A stretch of 64,000 bases of DNA from Congeria kusceri (Eukaryota; Mollusca; Bivalvia; Myida; Dreissenidae): positions 70,902,069 to 70,966,068 of the forward strand of contig CM051025.1 in the NCBI GenBank assembly GCA_027627225.1. The letters run 5' to 3'. The stretch's first letter is position 1. Every line of letters starts with the position of its first letter. Shown here one piece after another: positions 1 to 14,600 of this stretch. The notes beneath the pieces are model-generated. The model was not told the DNA's origin and made no database searches. It worked only from the letters and a program-made list of their open reading frames with translations. Position numbers and translations under genes: made by a program.

Positions 1-514
1 ACAATCATTAACAATAGACACAGGAATTGAACAAGATGATGTCCTCTATGGGAGACAATCATCAACATCAGGCACAGGAACCTGGTGTTGTCCTGTAAGG
101 GAGACAATCATCAACATCAGGCACAGGAACCTGATGATTTCCTGTAAGGGAGACAATCATCAACATCAGACACAGGAACCTAATGATGTCCTGTTAGGGA
201 GACAATCATCAACATCAGGCACATGGAACTGATGATGTCCTGTAAGGGAGACAATCATCAACATCAGAAACAGGAACCTGATGACGTCCTGTAAGGGAGA
301 CGATCATCAACATCAGGTACAGGAACCTGATGATGTCCTGTAAGGGAGACAATCATCAACATCAGGTACAGGAGCCTGATTATATCATGCAAGGGAGACA
401 ATCATCGACATCAGACACAGAAAACTGATGATGTCCTGCAAGGGAGACAATCATCAACATCAGATACAGACACTTGATGATGTCCTGCAAGGGTGATAAT
501 CATCGATATCAGAC
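1..514. repeat. 49-bp minisatellite abutting the TRPC exon 12 donor
   Basis: Just over ten tandem copies of a 49-bp unit (core 'acaatcatcaacatcaggca' then 'caggaacctgatgatgtcct' and 'gtaagggag'), cut by the left window edge. The last, most diverged copy runs into the exon boundary at 514/515. Read on the minus strand each unit holds an acceptor-like tract, TCTCCCTTACAG or TCTCCCTTGCAG. Confidence 0.95.
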
Positions 515-587
515 GTGAGCACGTTGGCCATCGCAAACAGCCCCTCGGAGAGGTTGATGGGGTCCCACGTCAGCCAGTAGAACCGGT
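515..587 (-). CDS. TRPC exon 12 (residues 530-553, last exon in window)
   Basis: Acceptor CTCCCCAG|AC CGG. Reads RFYWLTWDPINLSEGLFAMA then NVL. The end is uncertain: CTCAC|GTCTGA at 514 (used here, phase 2) or AAC|GTGCTC at 522 (phase 0), both weak donors. Reading on runs directly into the minisatellite and meets a stop, so an intron must begin here. The next exon (S4-S5 and pore) is beyond position 1. Confidence 0.88.
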
Positions 588-3500
588 CTGGGGAGAGGAG
601 TCGAGTGTGTGTGTGCGTTTATTCATATAGTGAACACATAGAATCTATAGTGTAACCGTCTCTTGACAAGGAAAAGATCTTGGACACAAAATGTTACATA
701 GTGCTGCTCAAAAGAAGCACGGAGGAGCCGGACAAATTCTGTAATATGTTCTAATAATTTGGTAAGTCCAAGGCTTTTATCACTAAAGCTTCCAATTAAA
801 GTTTTAAACATAATCAGTTGGACATCGGGGGGGGGGGGGGGAAGGTGCAGTTAACAGCATCCTGCTATTTCGTTCTGGATCTCTTCAGGCATTGACGTAA
901 GGTGATTCATTAAAAAGACAATAAATTAACTATTCATTGTACAAAAACATTATACGTCAACGTTAACATCAACATGTTGCTTCATTTTTTTCGTCTGAAC
1001 TGCTTAATGTACAAAGTACTAACAATAAAGTTTCAGTTAACTTCAGTACATGTATATCGCGTGAGGATGTGGTATTTTCATGCCGGCTTTGTAATATTTA
1101 CCGGTAACGTCAGTGATAAATTTTCCTAATATCGAATTAATACAGTTTATACGGTTTGACCGCACCGCAATGTAACATATAGGTCTGATGAACAAACGAG
1201 TTCATGTGATCATCTAGCTAAAAGGTCATTTCACCGCAAGCTGCATTTTTGTTTTACAGTAACGTGTGTGTGTACATTTTTATCCAGTGCACGGGGATTC
1301 TCTCCCGGATGGCCATCGCCCCCAGAAGACGTATTAGTGGGTTTAGGGGGATAGTGCAAGATATAGGAGACGCCCCGTTCCAGAGGCGACCATGGGTCTT
1401 TTAGTGCCCGGTGTGAAGCACCTAGTACACTGCACCTCGGTTTAACGTCTAATGCGAAAGACGAGTTAGTAGGTTAGGGTGTGGCGGGGGCTCGAACATG
1501 TGACCACTGGGTTGTGAAGCCAGTGCGTAACCACTAGACCACGGATCCGCCACATACAGTATCGTCATACAGCCAATGTCTATATATGTGTACACAATGT
1601 ATACACTGACGTAATTAGTAATACTTGTTTATTTACTTGTATTTATGTTGCATTTATATGGTATTTGCATTGATTTGTATTGACGCGCATGTGCGAGATA
1701 AACGTTGTATAGCGTAGATATTTTTTCATTGAAGATCGCAATTTTGCCATCGTCAGTTCGATTCCCAATGGAACCGTGTGTCCATTTTTTTCTTTGTATT
1801 ATTAGCGTTTCTTATCATTCCATAATTATACATCAATACATCTATGTATGTTTCTACTCGATGTCATGTCAAATATTGTTTAAACTAAGGCTCGTCGATA
1901 TGCCCCTAAACAATACAATAACAACATTTGATACATCTGTCACATTTGAAAACACTGTTGAAGTATGTTGTATCTCGTATTTTAATAATGAGCCTGGTCC
2001 ATAAAATCGTGTTGTTTTTGCAGAACTAACAGCTGTAACTGGTTCCTGCAGTAGGTAAAACGATTACATGAGAAGAAAATGGATCTTATTATGCGTAAAA
2101 TTACGCTTATTAATGACCGTATAGCATCTGAAATTAATATAGAAATTGCGGCTGTACATAATTATATTGATGACTAATTGTAATTTCAAAACGACCTCAA
2201 ACTAGGTGCCTGAGTACTAGTATTATATGTACTGTTGTATGCATTGCGTTGCCACATTTTCTTTAAAGAAAAACAACATCATAGAGGGTCAAGTGGATAA
2301 AACAGTGTCGATTTGTGCCAGGTAGGCGGGAAGATTGGCACGGGTAGACATCAGAACACCGCAAAGAGCCTGTAATTTACATCGACGGGTCAACGCAAAA
2401 CTATGCTAAGTCTATGTTGTATACCAGTTATATAGCATAGTTTTGCGCTAAGCCATCGACATGTTCTCATCCTTGGTTGTACATAGCCTAGATTATACGA
2501 GTTCTTTGTATGTAGGTACATCAGAAAGATCCTACATACATTTATATTGCAAGTTCGTAGCCTATTTTGTACAAGTTCGTTGCGTGTGTGTACACCAAAA
2601 CGATCCTGAACATTGCAAGTTCGTAACTTAGTTTGTATAAGTTCTTTGAATGGAGGTAGTAGCAGGCATTTCCATATCACCGAATGAAATAACAATAGTT
2701 CTAGATAACGAAACAGATTTTACAACTTATTAAATGTTTGGCATTACGGATTTTAAAAGTTCATTAATGTTCAATAGTTTTGTATGTTTCTTCTATTTGT
2801 GTTTTTCATTGGAACGAACAACAGAACAGACAAACAGATAAGTCAAAGTAGAGTTGTGCCAACATTTTAGAGTATTGGACTTACCCGCGACAATCCAGTA
2901 GAGGCTGTATTGTGTGTAGTACACATCTCGAAGCATGGCCGACACTTCCGCTGTGTCGAGGTAGTGTATGGCTATGTGCACCTGCAAAACATGCGCAGAT
3001 GTGTACAGATAAAAATTGCTTGTAATCACTGGCGCTACCTTTTTGAAGTGCGTCCAAATAAGAACCACGATACTAAAAGAGGAGGCGCCAGTGATTACAG
3101 GTCGTGTAATATTTTACATGTTTATTCGCCATTAATATTTTAGGATGATACCACAGCGATGCTTTAATTGATACAATTTTTAGACTGTTGGCGGCAGCCA
3201 ACGGTCTTTTGAAAGGGAAATTTCCAAAACATGTATCGCCGAAAACTACTTCTTTTCTTTGCAGGCTATTAGTTAGTAAATCGAAACCAGAAAGGGTCCT
3301 TCTTCAAAACAGCAAAATTTCACACCCGTTTTCTTACATTTTAATTATTCAAGATAATGTATGTAATATGTATTATAATCTGTATATCATGCGATTTATT
3401 ACAATGAAAGTTTGTGAAAAGGTAAATTAAAAAAACAACTTTAAACTAATGACACCCCTACTTTTGCGATTTACTTGTATGTAACCAAAATATTTACCGG

Positions 3501-5617
3501 AGTGTCCTGGAATAAGACCACCAAATTAATGCGCTACATCGGTTATTTTGACTCGTTGCGAAAGTGTTTTTTCTTGTTACCTATTCTCATTCTGAATATT
3601 TTGACAACATAGTACTGCAATTTATTAATTTTAAACTGTACTATGAACAATCGAGAGCTTGAATCATATAATCTATTTTGACTTAGTAGGCTACGAACTA
3701 AGATCTATAAATAAACATTTTTATTAATAGATCTTTGGCTAAGAAGCACTAACAATCGGTGTGCCTAACTACTACGCTTCATCGGTTATTCTGACCGATT
3801 GACTTGTTAAATAGCATGTACATAATTCCGTTTGCATAAAATAATTAGCTCGAACACAATATTTTTCGTTACTTGTCGTATACTATTGAATCATAAACCG
3901 AATTATAAAAGTTTAAAGGTGGGAAATTGAACTTCATTCAAACACATGTTTCCTTTTAGCAACAATGCTCTTATAATTAACATGCTTTTAGTTTATTTTG
4001 TCGCCACCAGTCTTTCTACGCTATCAGCGTTTTGATTTTATTAAAATAAATGTTTTCTGGAACGTCTAGCCATTAAATGTATCAACTGGCGCTTCTCTCT
4101 ATAAAATACTACTAGCATACTACCGTGTAAATGTCATGTAATTTGTTTTAATTTTCAAGAAAATAAAGATATTTTGTCACATATGTTTAATGTAACAAGT
4201 TAGTTTTAATAACTCCTGTCAAAAGAGATGCAGATAAATTACATTCATAAGTGTTTGTTCTTGCCGCAGATGAATGAAATTGACGTTTCTATAAACCTTA
4301 TTAAAAATACGATCAGTGTTATATCGTATGTGAACTCGTAGCAACAAACCATCAATTCATTGTAAACACATCATGCTTAAAACAAGAACAGTCAGGCAAT
4401 GGGTGAAATGCGCCGAATAAAGATATAAGGAAACCTCTACAAAAATGTGATGTGCTCCATAAAATCCGTTTCGATAATAAAAAGATACAACATTCATAAT
4501 CATAATAAAAAACGGAATGAACACAGATAATGGAACAATGCTCACGTATTTTAACAGAAAAGGCATTGATTATAAATCCCGGTTTTAATCTTTTAAACCC
4601 AACAGAAAAATTTAACTTTTTGATGTCAGATGATCGTATCATTAAATCCAAAGCCTATGGTGGCATAGAACTGCCTTACGATAACCACATAAGTTTCGCG
4701 ATAATTATCACGTTAACCACTTAAGTATCGTGTTAACCACATAATTTTCGCGAAAAATATCACGTTAACTAGTTAGCGTTCGCGAAAAGATTCGTGTTAC
4801 TACTTATTTATTGCGATATTTATCTGAATATTAAGTTTCTGTTTACGAAAATGTTTCTGTTAGATAATTTATTATTAAACTAAATGACCTAAAAGTGCCT
4901 ATAAGTGACATAAGTTACATTTTCTAGGTCTCCGAATTATCTAACTAACGCGAATTGTATCATGAAAATTATCTGCTAACGTAAATCATAACACGTTAAT
5001 ATTCCTGTTACCACTTAGTTTGCCCGAGGTGTTCCGCAATATGTTGCTAACGCGAACCTTAACACGATAATATTCCTGATACTACTTAATTTGTTTTCGA
5101 GGTCTTCCGCAGTATCTGAATATCGCGATATTTTTCGTGATAATTATCTAGTAACGTAAATCAAAACACGTTAATATTCCTGTTACCACTTAATGTTATG
5201 TTTTTGTTAACTGAAATCCTGGTGTCAGTTTGGGGCACTTTCAGGCCACATTTCAGTTAAGCAGAAAATAAATGACAAAGAAAACTATCGCGAACACTAA
5301 CAAGATACAAGATAAATAACACGATACTTAAGTGGTTAACGTGATAATTATCGCGAAACTTATGTGGTTATCGTAAGGCAGTTCTATGCCACCATAAAAG
5401 CCAGAGCCTGTCATGGTATTTTAATTAAGCGCCGAAACCACTTGTATATATGATCTTATTTGTTTAGTACTACACGTACAGAATAACTATTTCTTATAGT
5501 TACATAGCGATCCATTTGTTGTACATAGTTCTACGGGTTCATTGTTTTAAGATTACTATTTATTTTTGCATTGAAGATCATACACATGTCCGTTTTAACA
5601 AAATATTTTTTAAAAAA

Positions 5618-5658
<41 letters not shown>

Positions 5659-8600
5659 TTCTTTCCGTCCGTCCGTCCGTCCGTCCGTCCGTCCGTCCGT
5701 CCGTCGGTCTGTCTGTCCGTCTGTCCGTCTGTCTGTCCGTAAGGCCTGTATCTATGACCACGAAAGTGCTCAACATCAAGGTTAGTCTCAACTTAAAATA
5801 TCTTCCAAATAAAACACTGTCTACATATGGTTTTGATTTCCATAGGCCAATATTTAATATTAAGCCTACGATTCAGTTTAAGAATGTTCGTAGCCATGGG
5901 ACCTGTGCTGGTATTTATAAAGAATCTTAGTCGAAAATGGAGAAAATTCTTAAAATTCTCAAATTTAATTATTGGATTTTCTGACAAAGCAATGCATATC
6001 TGGAAGATTTTGACACATAATGTGCAATATAATTCAAAGTGTATTAATATCTAGCATTAGTCATTCAAATGTTCCAAAGCATAGTGTTTTTAACACAAAT
6101 TCTAATTTTGATTTATGTTCAACTTAAGTTAAGAATGGCTTAAGAATCGTTATAAATATGGGCCCTGGTCCCATGGCTACGAACATTCTTAAGCTCAATC
6201 TTTGTCTTAATCTTACATATTGACCACTGAAAATCAAATCATAGCCCATGTGTTACACGCGTTTCATTGGAAGATATTTGAAGTTGAAACTAAATTTGAG
6301 ATAAAGAATGTTCGTAGTCATGGGGCCTGTTGCATAGCAACGCGCGCGCTCACCTTGACCATGCCGACGTATTTGAGCGCGAAGGAGCAGACGTAGACGG
6401 CGAGGATGGTGAAGTCCATGAGGTTGTACAGAGAGGAGACGTAGGCGTCGAACCCCGCCTGAAACACCTGCACGCACTCGTGGCACAGGTTACCTGCAAG
6501 GGCATATGGGTACCGGAGAGATGTTGTATGATATTATGTTGTGTTAGACACGGGTACGACACTGATGTAACGGCGTTCGTACGTGGCTAAGTTGTGTGAT
6601 ATTATAGTCTTCAAGGCATGATCCAGCTGTGTATGCACTCACCATTGCAGTTATAAAACGATAAAAATAAGAATGGTAGATGTCATTCTTTTAATTCATA
6701 TAATTGAACAGCGTAAGATGCGTTATTGCCCCTTAAAGTGTACAGTAAATGACTTTAATAATATATAAAGATAACGTGTTATGTTGAACTGTTCGTGTAG
6801 TTTGTCAAGTAGAACTAGTTAAACAACAACGACGACAGCGACATCAAAGAGGCAAGAGCAACAACAAGAAATGACAACAACACAAGACACCCGCCTGCAA
6901 TCCAAATAGAGATGAGGATCTGGAGGGGACTGGGGAACATGGGCCGCATCGGAAGATCCGAGCCGTACTCGAACAGCGCAGACGCGTTACGCATTGCTTC
7001 GTACTTCCGGAAAATATCCGGATACAGATTTCCTGTGGGATAATACAATATGTGCTTGAAGAAAAGACATTTGCTAACTTATGTATTAATAAAACATGTG
7101 CATGTCTATACTTCAACTTAAATAAACTAAAAACCTGGAACGCGTGCATAACAAATGATGTATAGAATGGTCCTAGCGTTCAAAGCTTACACAAATACAA
7201 AAGTTGCAATGGATCTATACTAAGTAGGCATAGGAGCAGTGTTACTCCATCTGCTACTTGTAAGCTCAAACATATTAAACTGCGGGTCAAAGACATGAAT
7301 GCCTATGGGGATCACCAAATATTGCCTTGTATTTTGTTTTATCAAAGAAAAATGAGGCGCGTCGTGGTTAAACCGGACTTAATACATGCACATGTGCGTA
7401 AAGTGTCGTCCCGGATCAGCCTGTGCAGTCCGCACAGGCTAATCCAGGACGGCACTTTCCGCCTACAGTGGATTCATGTTTCGATATCTCTTGATTCAGA
7501 AAATACCATAAAAGCGGAAAAGGTCGTCCCGGATCAGCCTGATCCGGGACGACACTTAACGCATGTGCACTAAGCCCTGGTTTCCCACGACACGCCTCAA
7601 TATAATTTAATAATTAAGTTAATATAAAGTTATATGTGAAGTTTAGGAATTATAGCTATCAATGCTCCATATTCACCGAGTGTGTAGTTGCACGTGTGAA
7701 TGCGGGTAGCCTCCACGGTGTGCACGGCGATCATGACGAGGAAGGCGATGTAGGAAATGGAGTGCACGGTGAACTTGATCCACGGGTACTTCAGCACCTT
7801 CACGCCCTGGACACCGAGGTTGGAAACATTCAATTGCAGTACGTAATATCTCTTTGTAAATACGCGTCGCTTCCCCATGCATGCAAACTGTTTATGCATA
7901 CAATCGAATATTAATGTAAACTTGTTAGAAGCGACGAGACAGATTTCGTTTTATAAACTGACATCAGGAAAGACTCATAGCGATCTTACAATATATGTTC
8001 AGTATATCTATAATCGGGATAGTGAAACATTTTTGGGATATACTATTTTCTCATATTTAATAAAGTCAATGTTTCAGCAACAGGCTGTATATTATTAATT
8101 TATTATATTAACATCGTCCTTTACAATCTTGTACAATTTTATTAGACGGGCTTCTTATGTAGCCATAAATCTGAATTACCTACAACATTTGTATTGAAAT
8201 AATTCAGTAATAGGGCTTTGAAAAACATTAAAACACTACATGAAAAATGCTGTTGTTTTTATTATCATGACTACGTTTACAACAAAACGCTGCTTTTTTT
8301 TTCTTACTGTTTGATTATAGAGATAGTTGAATTTAAATTGCCAATGCATAAGGCTGAACTACTGCAAGAAATCAGATTACGTCTAAGTCCAGTATAAATA
8401 TGATTCGTAAACCTATCAACCAATCAACAATCAGGATTTGCCATGCCCACAACTTGTCAAACCTTCATATTACTTTTGACACGTTATTGTGTAGAAATAC
8501 ACAGGATATTGTCATCGTTGTTTGTCGGGGCCATAAAGTTTATGATATCGCTTGTGTCGACAGCAGGAAGCCCAGACTATTAAGGATCCATTTCCATTGA

Positions 8601-11600
8601 TCTCAAAGATAAAATATTGTTATCATATGTCTAGTACTGATAAGTTGATAACACAAAGTGGTACTAAGTAAACGATCCCAATAGCAGATGTCTAAGACGA
8701 AGAAAGTAAGGATTATGTGTAGTCTATTTTTATCAAATGTAGCCAAATACTTACATTAGAATATGTTTTTATAACTACATTTATCTGACACATCCAACTT
8801 AATATAAATTGTCTTAGGTTATTGGTTATTGGTACCTAATGAAATAACGCGAGTTTTGAAGTAATTTGTACAGTCTATATATAAAACAATTAACGCGTTG
8901 GGAAGAATATACGTCACTTCCGGTTTGAAACAAAATGGCGTATCGATAGAAATATGCGCAAAATCATGTTGTCTTTTATGCTATACTCCCTTATAAAAGC
9001 GTTATTTATGAAAACTGATACGAGAAGTTAATTTGTTATGGCTAAAACTATGTTTCTAAAGAATAAATAACATTTGTTAGAACCGTGGCCTTTCACCTTT
9101 AAAATAATTTATCGGACGCAATGTTGTTCTATTTTTAAACAAATACATCTTAAAGTTTAATTAGTTACTATAACTACCTAAATATCGGCGTTTGAAACAT
9201 TAAATTTCAATGCATAATATAATACACATGTATCTCTGCGGATATATGCATGCCCTCGACATGTATGCAAACTATGCTAACAGTCAGACGTTCTAACAAT
9301 TTCTTCCTGCGCATATATGCATAACCGCGGCATGCATGCATTCTAAACTAACATATTAATTTAATTTATTCTAGAATTGAAGAGACAGACTTCTACTAAG
9401 TTTAACAAGTTGATAACATCGGGAAAGATGCGATCTTGGTATCATTTATTTATCCTAGTAATTTTGATGTTTGGGGTTATTTTTCATTTTATGAAGAGAT
9501 CTTAATTGATCCAAGACTATATCACGAGAGTGGTGGAAAATATTCAATCAAGTTCAACATAAATGTTGAAGTATAGTTACAACACATAAAGAATACCTTA
9601 ATATCGGAGTTCGGAGCCATTATGTACATCAGGGCCAGCATCGGATATGCGAACAAAAACATCGCTAGCATGGTAACTTTCTTTAGAAATCCAGCTTTCT
9701 TAAAGCTGTCAATACCTTCCAACCAGCTTTTGTCAAGACGCTGCTGGCAACTCGGGTGAGCAACAAACTGAAATAAGTTAAAATCCTGAGTTACATATCT
9801 GCTATAATACCTGTCGATTCCTATACGTGCAGTGTACTTTGCTTTTGATTTTTCTGTATTTAATATTGTTAACATTGTTGAATGGGGAGTAGAACCGATA
9901 GATATATTTGTAGATTGTATAATTGAATATTAAAGCAATTGGGCGCAATCCTTGATAGTGTACTTTCATAATTACAATATCGTTCTGATAATAGTTGACT
10001 GTAAACCCTACATAGAACTTTATTATAATTAGTACACATTGCAGCCTAATGTATACATTACAACAGGCAATCCTCGTCTCCATTACCGGTAAGTGAATCA
10101 CTGTACATGCATTAAGGTATGCACCATAGTTCTGTCATTTAGTACACATTAATTGCATCTCTATTAATTATTTCAAAATAGTTCCCTCTAATCGCTTTTT
10201 ATGACATGTTGATTGTATCATTGCATTATTTTGTGTAACGCTATTCCGTAGTCGCTAATAGAAAATCCACGTTTCCACAAAGCTAAACAATAAAAGTGCG
10301 ACATTTTGCATTTGTCAGTCCAACAGATAAGGCGCGTATTTGCGTAAATACGCAATTCTTAAACCCCTTTTACGCAATTAGTTTGTTATCTAATGAGTAA
10401 CAAAACTCAATTAAAATACCCAATACGTAAAACCGGCAAACTCAGTGCGTAAAGTTTTTAATTATTTTTCAGAAATCATCAGAGTTCAGTTATTTATTTG
10501 TTGAGAACACTCCTGAGATTTAATATTGTGAAAAGAGACATAGTTATGTTTGTGTTAAATTAAAGAAACCATTTGAGTGTTGTAGTCGTTTGACTAAATT
10601 TGGAGATCAAATTCGTTTAATACTCAATTCATTTTATTCTAATGGGGTAACATAATTTAAAGTACTCATATCTTTTTTTCAATACTCAATTATTTTAGAT
10701 ATGATTGGGTTATACCCAATTCTGACAGAGTCCTTATTTGTGCATACTTGTTACGGTAACAAAAGCCCATGCCAATGACAATAAAGCAGAACAGACACCG
10801 ACACATTTAAGTATCAAAGTGAAACCAACATAAAGGCTTAACATTCTTTTTGTACATATTTTCTAGTAACAAATAGTCAAAAAATGAAGAAAAAAGCTAT
10901 TCTGAAAAATGTCCTTTTCACTATTAACTAGTTGGTCTCGTTGATATTTTTTAATTGAATGGAATTAAAATGTAAGAAAAGGCGATTTTATTCCATCTTA
11001 ACGCCGTGAAAATAATAAGAAATGTTTTACAATGGCGCCCAAAATAGTAACAGTCCACAAAATCGGAATGTCTTAAAGATCTATCTTCTGATATTCTATA
11101 TTTATATTGCCTAAATTCGCTATAACGGAAATACGTTATAACGACATTTTAACGGGAACGGATTGTGTCGTAGTAACAATGGCTGATTGTATATACAATG
11201 TAATATATCTGTTCTTGTTATATAATGGATAGCGAAATAATTCAGACAAGTTTTTCATAATTTCTTGATTATATGTCAGTAGAAATTGTGTTTTGCTAAT
11301 TATTATAATAGAAACGCGTGGAATTAATACCGGTGGTTCTTAGTACTGTTACCTTCTTCTCTTGATACTGGACCGCGAGGCGAAGGCGGGCCAGCGTGCT
11401 GTACCTGTCCTCGTTCGGCTTTCCCGTCTTGTTGAGAACGAGCTCGAGTTCATCGTGCGTACGCACGCGGTCCAGAAGCTTCACGACGAACTCGCTGAGC
11501 TGATTGATCAGTTCCTTGTACTCTTGCTGCAGACAAAGGTTTATTTTAAAAAAAAATCACAGATATTGGTATTTTTGAAAACGTCATAAATGAATAACTG

Positions 11601-14600
11601 CAAAAACTAGAGCATCTGTCTCAACCTCCGCGCAGAGATTTGACTGGTTCCGAGCATAGCTCTAATCAAATCCCTGCCTTCATAACAAACCACGTGATGA
11701 TGATCGATTTAAATCTTCTAAATATTATTTATGGTTTTAATTAGTTTTTTTCTTTTTTTGATTCATTATTGACTGCAAACGATATATAAAAAGTCCAATT
11801 ATGTAGAAAATTGCACTGAGTTGCATTAAGTAAGTAAAAGTTACAAACACGTAATCCATACAGATCTGGAAGAATTTTACTTGTTACCGTTACCGTTAAC
11901 GTGGTTACCGTTAACCGATATGGGAGGTAACCGCTGCGGGGAGTTTACATCTGTCTGGGCTTACCGAAAATCATTATATAATGGAAATAATAATTAAAAA
12001 AAACCTAGTGTGGATCAAAATTGTCACGCTAACTACTAGGGCTGACAGGCGTTCATATATTATTTGTGTATTTTAGCTCTATGTAAGTGATACACGTGGT
12101 GTTGTTTTTTTTTATCTCAACGATCTGCAATAAATTTATCAATTTTATTCTGGTTCATTCGTAAACACCTTATTTCCAGTATATTTCTGTGTCAGGAGTT
12201 TGATTTCACCTCTCTCTATACTGTGTACTTTTCATTTTGGAATATTGACAAATTGTGGAAAATGCACATTTGCCAATCTGTGAATAAAGTATATCTAAGG
12301 AAAATTTCAAGAGCGAAATAGAAGGGTGCCGCACCCTGCTCCTTTTTGGTCCCCCCCCCCCGCCTGCTGCACCTCTGGGCTGGTCAAAACAGAAATGTTG
12401 AATACCATTTGAAATGTATTGGATTATTGCAAATATTCAATGACAAATGAATAGATTATGCTTAAAATACATTAATCAGTAGCATTATACTCATGCAAAA
12501 AACTGAATTTAGCAAAATATTAGACAAAGTCAACAAAATGGTCCGGCTTTTTAGCAGCACCCTGTACCTTTTTTTATTCTAGATCTTTCCCTAAACAAAC
12601 GTACTGAACTTTATTTGTACATGAAGGTTTGAACTTTATTTCACCTGATGATATATCGATCCTTGCAAAGTGATAATGACTTATTAAATGACAACTGATC
12701 GATTAACGCAAACACTGGAAGAAGCTACGGTTGATAGTGGTTGAGCACACCGTTAAGCTGCTACGGTTATTTGTAAATGAAAGTCACAGGCAATAATATG
12801 AGATCTACCCTAGAAATCTCTACATCATAAGGGACATTCATAATAGTGTAATTACCTGTAGTAACCACACAAAGACTCTCCAGGCGTGGTCATCTTAATG
12901 TGTTTTGCCACCAAACATCATTTAAGAACATTTGTGCGGGAAGGTGTTTATTATTACCAGCGTTTTTCCCTGTGTACTAGTATTTCAACACACACGTGTT
13001 CCGGTTTTAAACAAAGAGTATTATTGATCTTATACATTTACTTCATCTAAATATAGAAACCTTATTCAAAAAAGGTTGTTTGATTTACGATCTGTATATA
13101 TGTGTTTTCATACATATATATGTTACTGCAATTATATAATTGCCACTGCAATTATGTAATTAGTTTAAATTAGAAACATAATACATAAGACCGTGTTGTG
13201 TACACACCTTGAAGCATTTCTCGGCTTTGGCGATATTTTTTAGTTCCTTTGCCAGCTTGAAGGCTGTCAGTATCGGGTCCTTACTGGATATGGATATGTA
13301 CGCGTCACTGGCCAGACCGCGGAACGCATTCAGGCGGTATTTAGCGGCTCTCAGCTGGTCGAACTTCCGCTTGTTGTCACATTCCTGTCAATATATTTTG
13401 GTCTAATATGTTTCAATCATCCTCAGCGATTCCTATTGTTTAAGACCAAATCTTTCCAATTAACCATTAACAAGCAATGACGCCATTTGAAAATATTGTT
13501 TATTGCGTCAGTAGAGGAACATAATTATCTGGGAGAATATACTGAGTGTGCTAATTTAGAACACAATGAAGCTGCTAGGTGACGTTGTGCAATAATATAT
13601 CAGTACCGGTAAACCGGAGATAACTAAAGATTTACCGTAGGTGGAACTGGCTCTTGATAACATTGTGCGGATAGTACAAGTGCTATCATTAAATGGCCCC
13701 TCCAGTATGACAGGTTAGAGCACAGTCTGACTACAGTGTAAGATCTTGTTGCGTGACATATTTTAGTAGTGCAGTAAGTAATAATATTAACGAGTATCGA
13801 ATTTGGAGATGTACCAAAAGTAGAATTGGCCGTTATAATATTGCAGTTAGTACATGTACTGAAAAGCTTCCACCGATCGCATGTGGGCCACACCTGGCAG
13901 AGGCAGCTGAACTTGTGCGGCGTCTGTATCCGGTCTCCGCGAATCAGCAGCAGCTGAACGATCTCGAACTGGTTCTTCTGGGCCGCCAGAATCAGGGGAG
14001 TTAAGTCTGGCGAGAACTGGGAGTCCTCAAACTGCGTCTTGAAGAAATGGTCGTCATCCCCGAACTTCTTCCGATCCTTTAAACATGAACGCAGTGTAAT
14101 ATAAATAAAAAGATTAATGTTCGACATATATATATATATTTCAAAACAAATATGTATTCGTGTTTTACAATATACATTTAACGCATTGGTCTTCTAAATC
14201 CATGTGTTAGCGATCATGATATGTCATCCATAGTTACTAAGACTAATGCACCTAGCAATATTTTACCCCAGGGGGATCGCGGCGGGCTGACCCAGGGGAA
14301 TTTGACAAAAAAAAATTGGGGGGGGGGGATCTAATTCCCCAACCTAGAGCCAAGCATTTTTGTCTAAATTCCCTCATTGGGAGATGCTAAATGTTTATCA
14401 AATGGCCCGAGGGCCAATATTATCGGGATCAAAAATCCGACCAAAGTCTATTATCCCGGGACGCGGAATCATTCGGAATGTCAGTCAAATTCCCGCCTGT
14501 CGGGAATCGCTTTTTTTTAAAGTCCCGTATATGTCCGCCGCTTCCCCCCCCCCCCCCCCCCGCCCCGGTGGAAAACATTGATAGGTGCATTATTTAGTAC

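Larger units (their letters stand above)
2982..6353. other. TRPC intron 10
   Basis: Holds one copy of the ~860-bp GACTGTTGGCG element, the 741-bp foldback MITE, a CTGT/CCGT microsatellite and short inverted repeats; no further coding segment was recognised. Confidence 0.7.

Noticed and set aside
1..514. CRISPR-like regularly spaced repeat
   Set aside because: Units are contiguous 49-bp tandem copies without unique spacers, and the window is eukaryotic.
5531..5930. Open frames rich in SVCLSV / TDRQTD
   Set aside because: Arise from the CTGT/CCGT microsatellite.
13624..14127. 167-codon minus-strand frame taken as one protein
   Set aside because: Only the 61 codons of TRPC exon 4 in its middle are conserved; the flanks are intron beyond good splice sites.
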